Of a DNA stretch of 7,861 nt, positions 6,839 to 7,861 are shown in pieces. The stretch lies in the NCBI GenBank assembly GCA_947074335.1, contig CAMTPG010000114.1, positions 1-7,861 of the forward strand, in the 5' to 3' direction. The notes beneath the pieces were generated by a model, which had not been told where the DNA came from, did not search any database, and worked only from the letters and a program-made list of their open reading frames with translations. Positions within the stretch are counted from its first letter, which is position 1, and each line of letters begins with the position of its first letter. This DNA is from an uncultured Parabacteroides sp. (GTDB taxonomy: Bacteria; Bacteroidota; Bacteroidia; Bacteroidales; Tannerellaceae). The position numbers and the translations under genes are program-made.

Positions 6839-7429
6839 TTAAAACGGAATGTAAACCGAGAGCATCAGATCCGACATATGTCCTTTGCGTCCGTCGGCCG
6901 CATAGCCACTGTTGAAATGTTTCAGTATATCGAAACAGCCGTACTGATATGTGAGCGCCAGCTCACAATGTTTTGCCACGCGGTAACCTGCTTTGGCCGA
7001 TACAGCCAGATCGAAAACCGTTTGCGGACTTACATATAAAACCGGTGCCACGCCCAATCCCACATAAAATTTATCGGTCAGCCTGTAGTTCATGCCGGCT
7101 GTTATCGAAATGGGTACTAAAAATTCGTGTTTGCTTTTTTCATTCAAATAGATATGATTTACATCAGAGATTTCCCAGTCTTCGGGAGTTACTTTTGTAG
7201 TCTTCATGCTTCCGAAGCCCACTTTGAGATCCAAATCGTAAAACAATTTATTTTCAGGTAAAAAACGCAACCGGTAACCAATCATGCCATTGATTGATAC
7301 TTTGTGATTATAATAACTTTCATAATCGAAAACATTTACTTTCTGCTTATCCTGCAACGGAAATCCTAGACAGGCCCATACTAACAATCCAAGTTCAAAG
7401 TGAGCAAAAACGGAAGAAGAAACAAACAA
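6839..7429 (-). CDS. Outer-membrane beta-barrel-like protein (5' end lost)
   Basis: About 196 residues are visible. The protein has amphipathic, aromatic-rich strands separated by short polar turns (VSINGMIGYRLRF, YDLDLKVGFGS, ISITAGMNYRLTDKFYVGLG, AVSAKAGYRVAKHCELALTY) and ends in LMLSVYIPF, with the terminal phenylalanine typical of outer-membrane barrels. This fits a small barrel of perhaps eight strands; the exact family is not recognised and no function can be assigned. The N-terminus reads FVSSSVFA then HFELGLLVW, which looks like the end of a signal peptide and the first strand. The start is missing: 7429 is a TTG, the frame stays open to the left end of the ORF on that strand (stop at 7567-7565) without an ATG, and the signal peptide would need about 10 more residues. 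The real start was probably lost at the sequence join near 7430-7445. A terminator follows at 6790-6752. Confidence 0.72.
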   Translation of the reverse strand: MFVSSSVFAHFELGLLVWACLGFPLQDKQKVNVFDYESYYNHKVSINGMIGYRLRFLPENKLFYDLDLKVGFGSMKTTKVTPEDWEISDVNHIYLNEKSKHEFLVPISITAGMNYRLTDKFYVGLGVAPVLYVSPQTVFDLAVSAKAGYRVAKHCELALTYQYGCFDILKHFNSGYAADGRKGHMSDLMLSVYIPF

Positions 7430-7812
7430 GAAAAAAAATAATTGAAAAGAGGAAACAAAAATGAATAGAATATTAAGAAAAATTGAAAAAGAAAAAAATA
7501 AAATTGAAAGAAAAGAACAAAGATTAGCCGAACTACAAATCGCCTATGAAGAAGAAAAAAAACGTCAAGAAGAAGAAATGAAAAGAATCAAAGCAATCCG
7601 TGAAAAAGAAAAACAAGCAGCAAAAGAAAAATTTGAAAAAGAAGCACAAGCTGAAATCGAATTATTGAAAAAAAGAACAGCAACCAAAGAACAACAATTA
7701 AAAGATATACAAGAAGATAAAATCGAAATTCCAAAACAACCGAAAAAAGAAAGCTTCATGAAAAGATTCCGTAAAACAGGATCAAAATTCCTAATCGGTT
7801 TAGCACTACTTT
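7430..7812. other. Low-GC segment, probable chimeric join or foreign DNA
   Basis: By hand count 7501-7680 is 54/180 G+C (30%) and strongly purine-biased on the plus strand. By comparison, 5281-5340 inside the radical SAM gene is 35/60 (58%). The change falls in an A-run (7430-7439), just where the OMP gene loses its signal-peptide start. The segment ends exactly at a sequencing adapter. An assembly chimera explains all of this best; a native low-GC insertion remains possible. Confidence 0.6.
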
Positions 7813-7814
7813 AG
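7461..7814 (+). CDS. Lys/Glu-rich coiled-coil protein, artificially ended by adapter
   Basis: The ORF is 117 codons long. Residues 1 to about 85 are almost continuous charged coiled coil (EKEKNKIERKEQRLAEL and similar, with heptad-like hydrophobics). A KIEIPKQPKKESFMKRFRK segment follows, and the ORF ends in a hydrophobic start (FLIGLALL) that looks like the beginning of a membrane helix. The stop TAG at 7812-7814 uses one native T and the first two bases of the Illumina adapter, so the true protein continues beyond the contig. A GAGG Shine-Dalgarno-like sequence (7449-7452) sits 8 nt before the ATG. Codon use is extremely AT-rich, unlike every other gene here, suggesting a low-GC source such as a Firmicutes plasmid or phage; that source is inference. 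I do not recognise the family; low-complexity coiled coils give misleading similarity. Confidence 0.5.
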   Translation: MNRILRKIEKEKNKIERKEQRLAELQIAYEEEKKRQEEEMKRIKAIREKEKQAAKEKFEKEAQAEIELLKKRTATKEQQLKDIQEDKIEIPKQPKKESFMKRFRKTGSKFLIGLALL

Positions 7815-7861
7815 ATCGGAAGAGCGTCGTGTAGGGAAAGAGTGTAGGCTATAGTGTAGAT
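7813..7861 (+). other. Illumina TruSeq adapter with i5 index (contamination)
   Basis: 7813-7845 matches the TruSeq adapter read at the end of Read 2 (it begins AGATCGGAAGAGCGTCGTGT and ends GGGAAAGAGTGT). It is followed by an 8-base index AGGCTATA (7846-7853), the reverse complement of TATAGCCT (index D501 of the TruSeq HT set). Then comes GTGTAGAT (7854-7861), the next bases of the same adapter. Order and spacing are exactly those of the library construct. This is not genomic DNA and marks the insert end at 7812. Confidence 0.98.

Noticed and set aside
7565..7759. Minus-strand ORF rich in Phe, Ser and Cys within the low-GC segment
   Set aside because: It is the complement of the lysine/glutamate codons of the plus-strand coiled-coil ORF and has no independent support.

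Overview
The window reads as a contig from a member of the Bacteroidota, most likely order Bacteroidales. The evidence is a secreted DUF4251 protein, a Bacteroidetes-type dipeptidyl peptidase IV with the clear DPP4 signature residues, TAnnTTTG-type promoter boxes, and generally weak Shine-Dalgarno sequences. The genus cannot be fixed from this sequence. The last 49 bases are not biological: they are an Illumina TruSeq adapter with its index.

Layout. 1-336 (+) is the 3' end of a YfcE-type metallophosphoesterase. It converges on a minus-strand block that reads, in transcription order, DPP IV (4674-2494), lipoyl synthase lipA (2493-1645) and a six-TM membrane protein with a Nudix-like C-terminal domain (1562-417). 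The DPP IV stop codon and the lipA start codon are directly adjacent, so these two are almost certainly cotranscribed. From a divergent promoter region (4675-4816) a YhcC/YtqA-type radical SAM gene (4817-5755, +) runs the other way. It overlaps tail-to-tail by 23 bp with a secreted DUF4251 gene (6227-5733, -).

6228-6838 holds no convincing gene. It contains a compact array of 22-bp near-palindromic repeats bounded by 19-bp inverted ends (6554-6691) and a rho-independent terminator (6790-6752, -). The terminator serves the outer-membrane beta-barrel gene at 6839-7429 (-). That gene has lost its start codon inside an A-rich stretch, where base composition changes abruptly. The remaining stretch, to 7812, is about 30% GC and encodes a lysine/glutamate-rich coiled-coil ORF whose stop codon is partly made of adapter bases. 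I read 7430-7812 as a probable chimeric assembly join, or at least a foreign low-GC piece.

Functionally this is mainly housekeeping: periplasmic X-Pro dipeptide release, lipoate cofactor synthesis, probable tRNA-related radical SAM chemistry and envelope proteins. I found no defence system, CRISPR array, tRNA, rRNA or complete mobile element. The most interesting native signals are the palindromic repeat element and the Nudix-like domain that has lost its catalytic glutamates.
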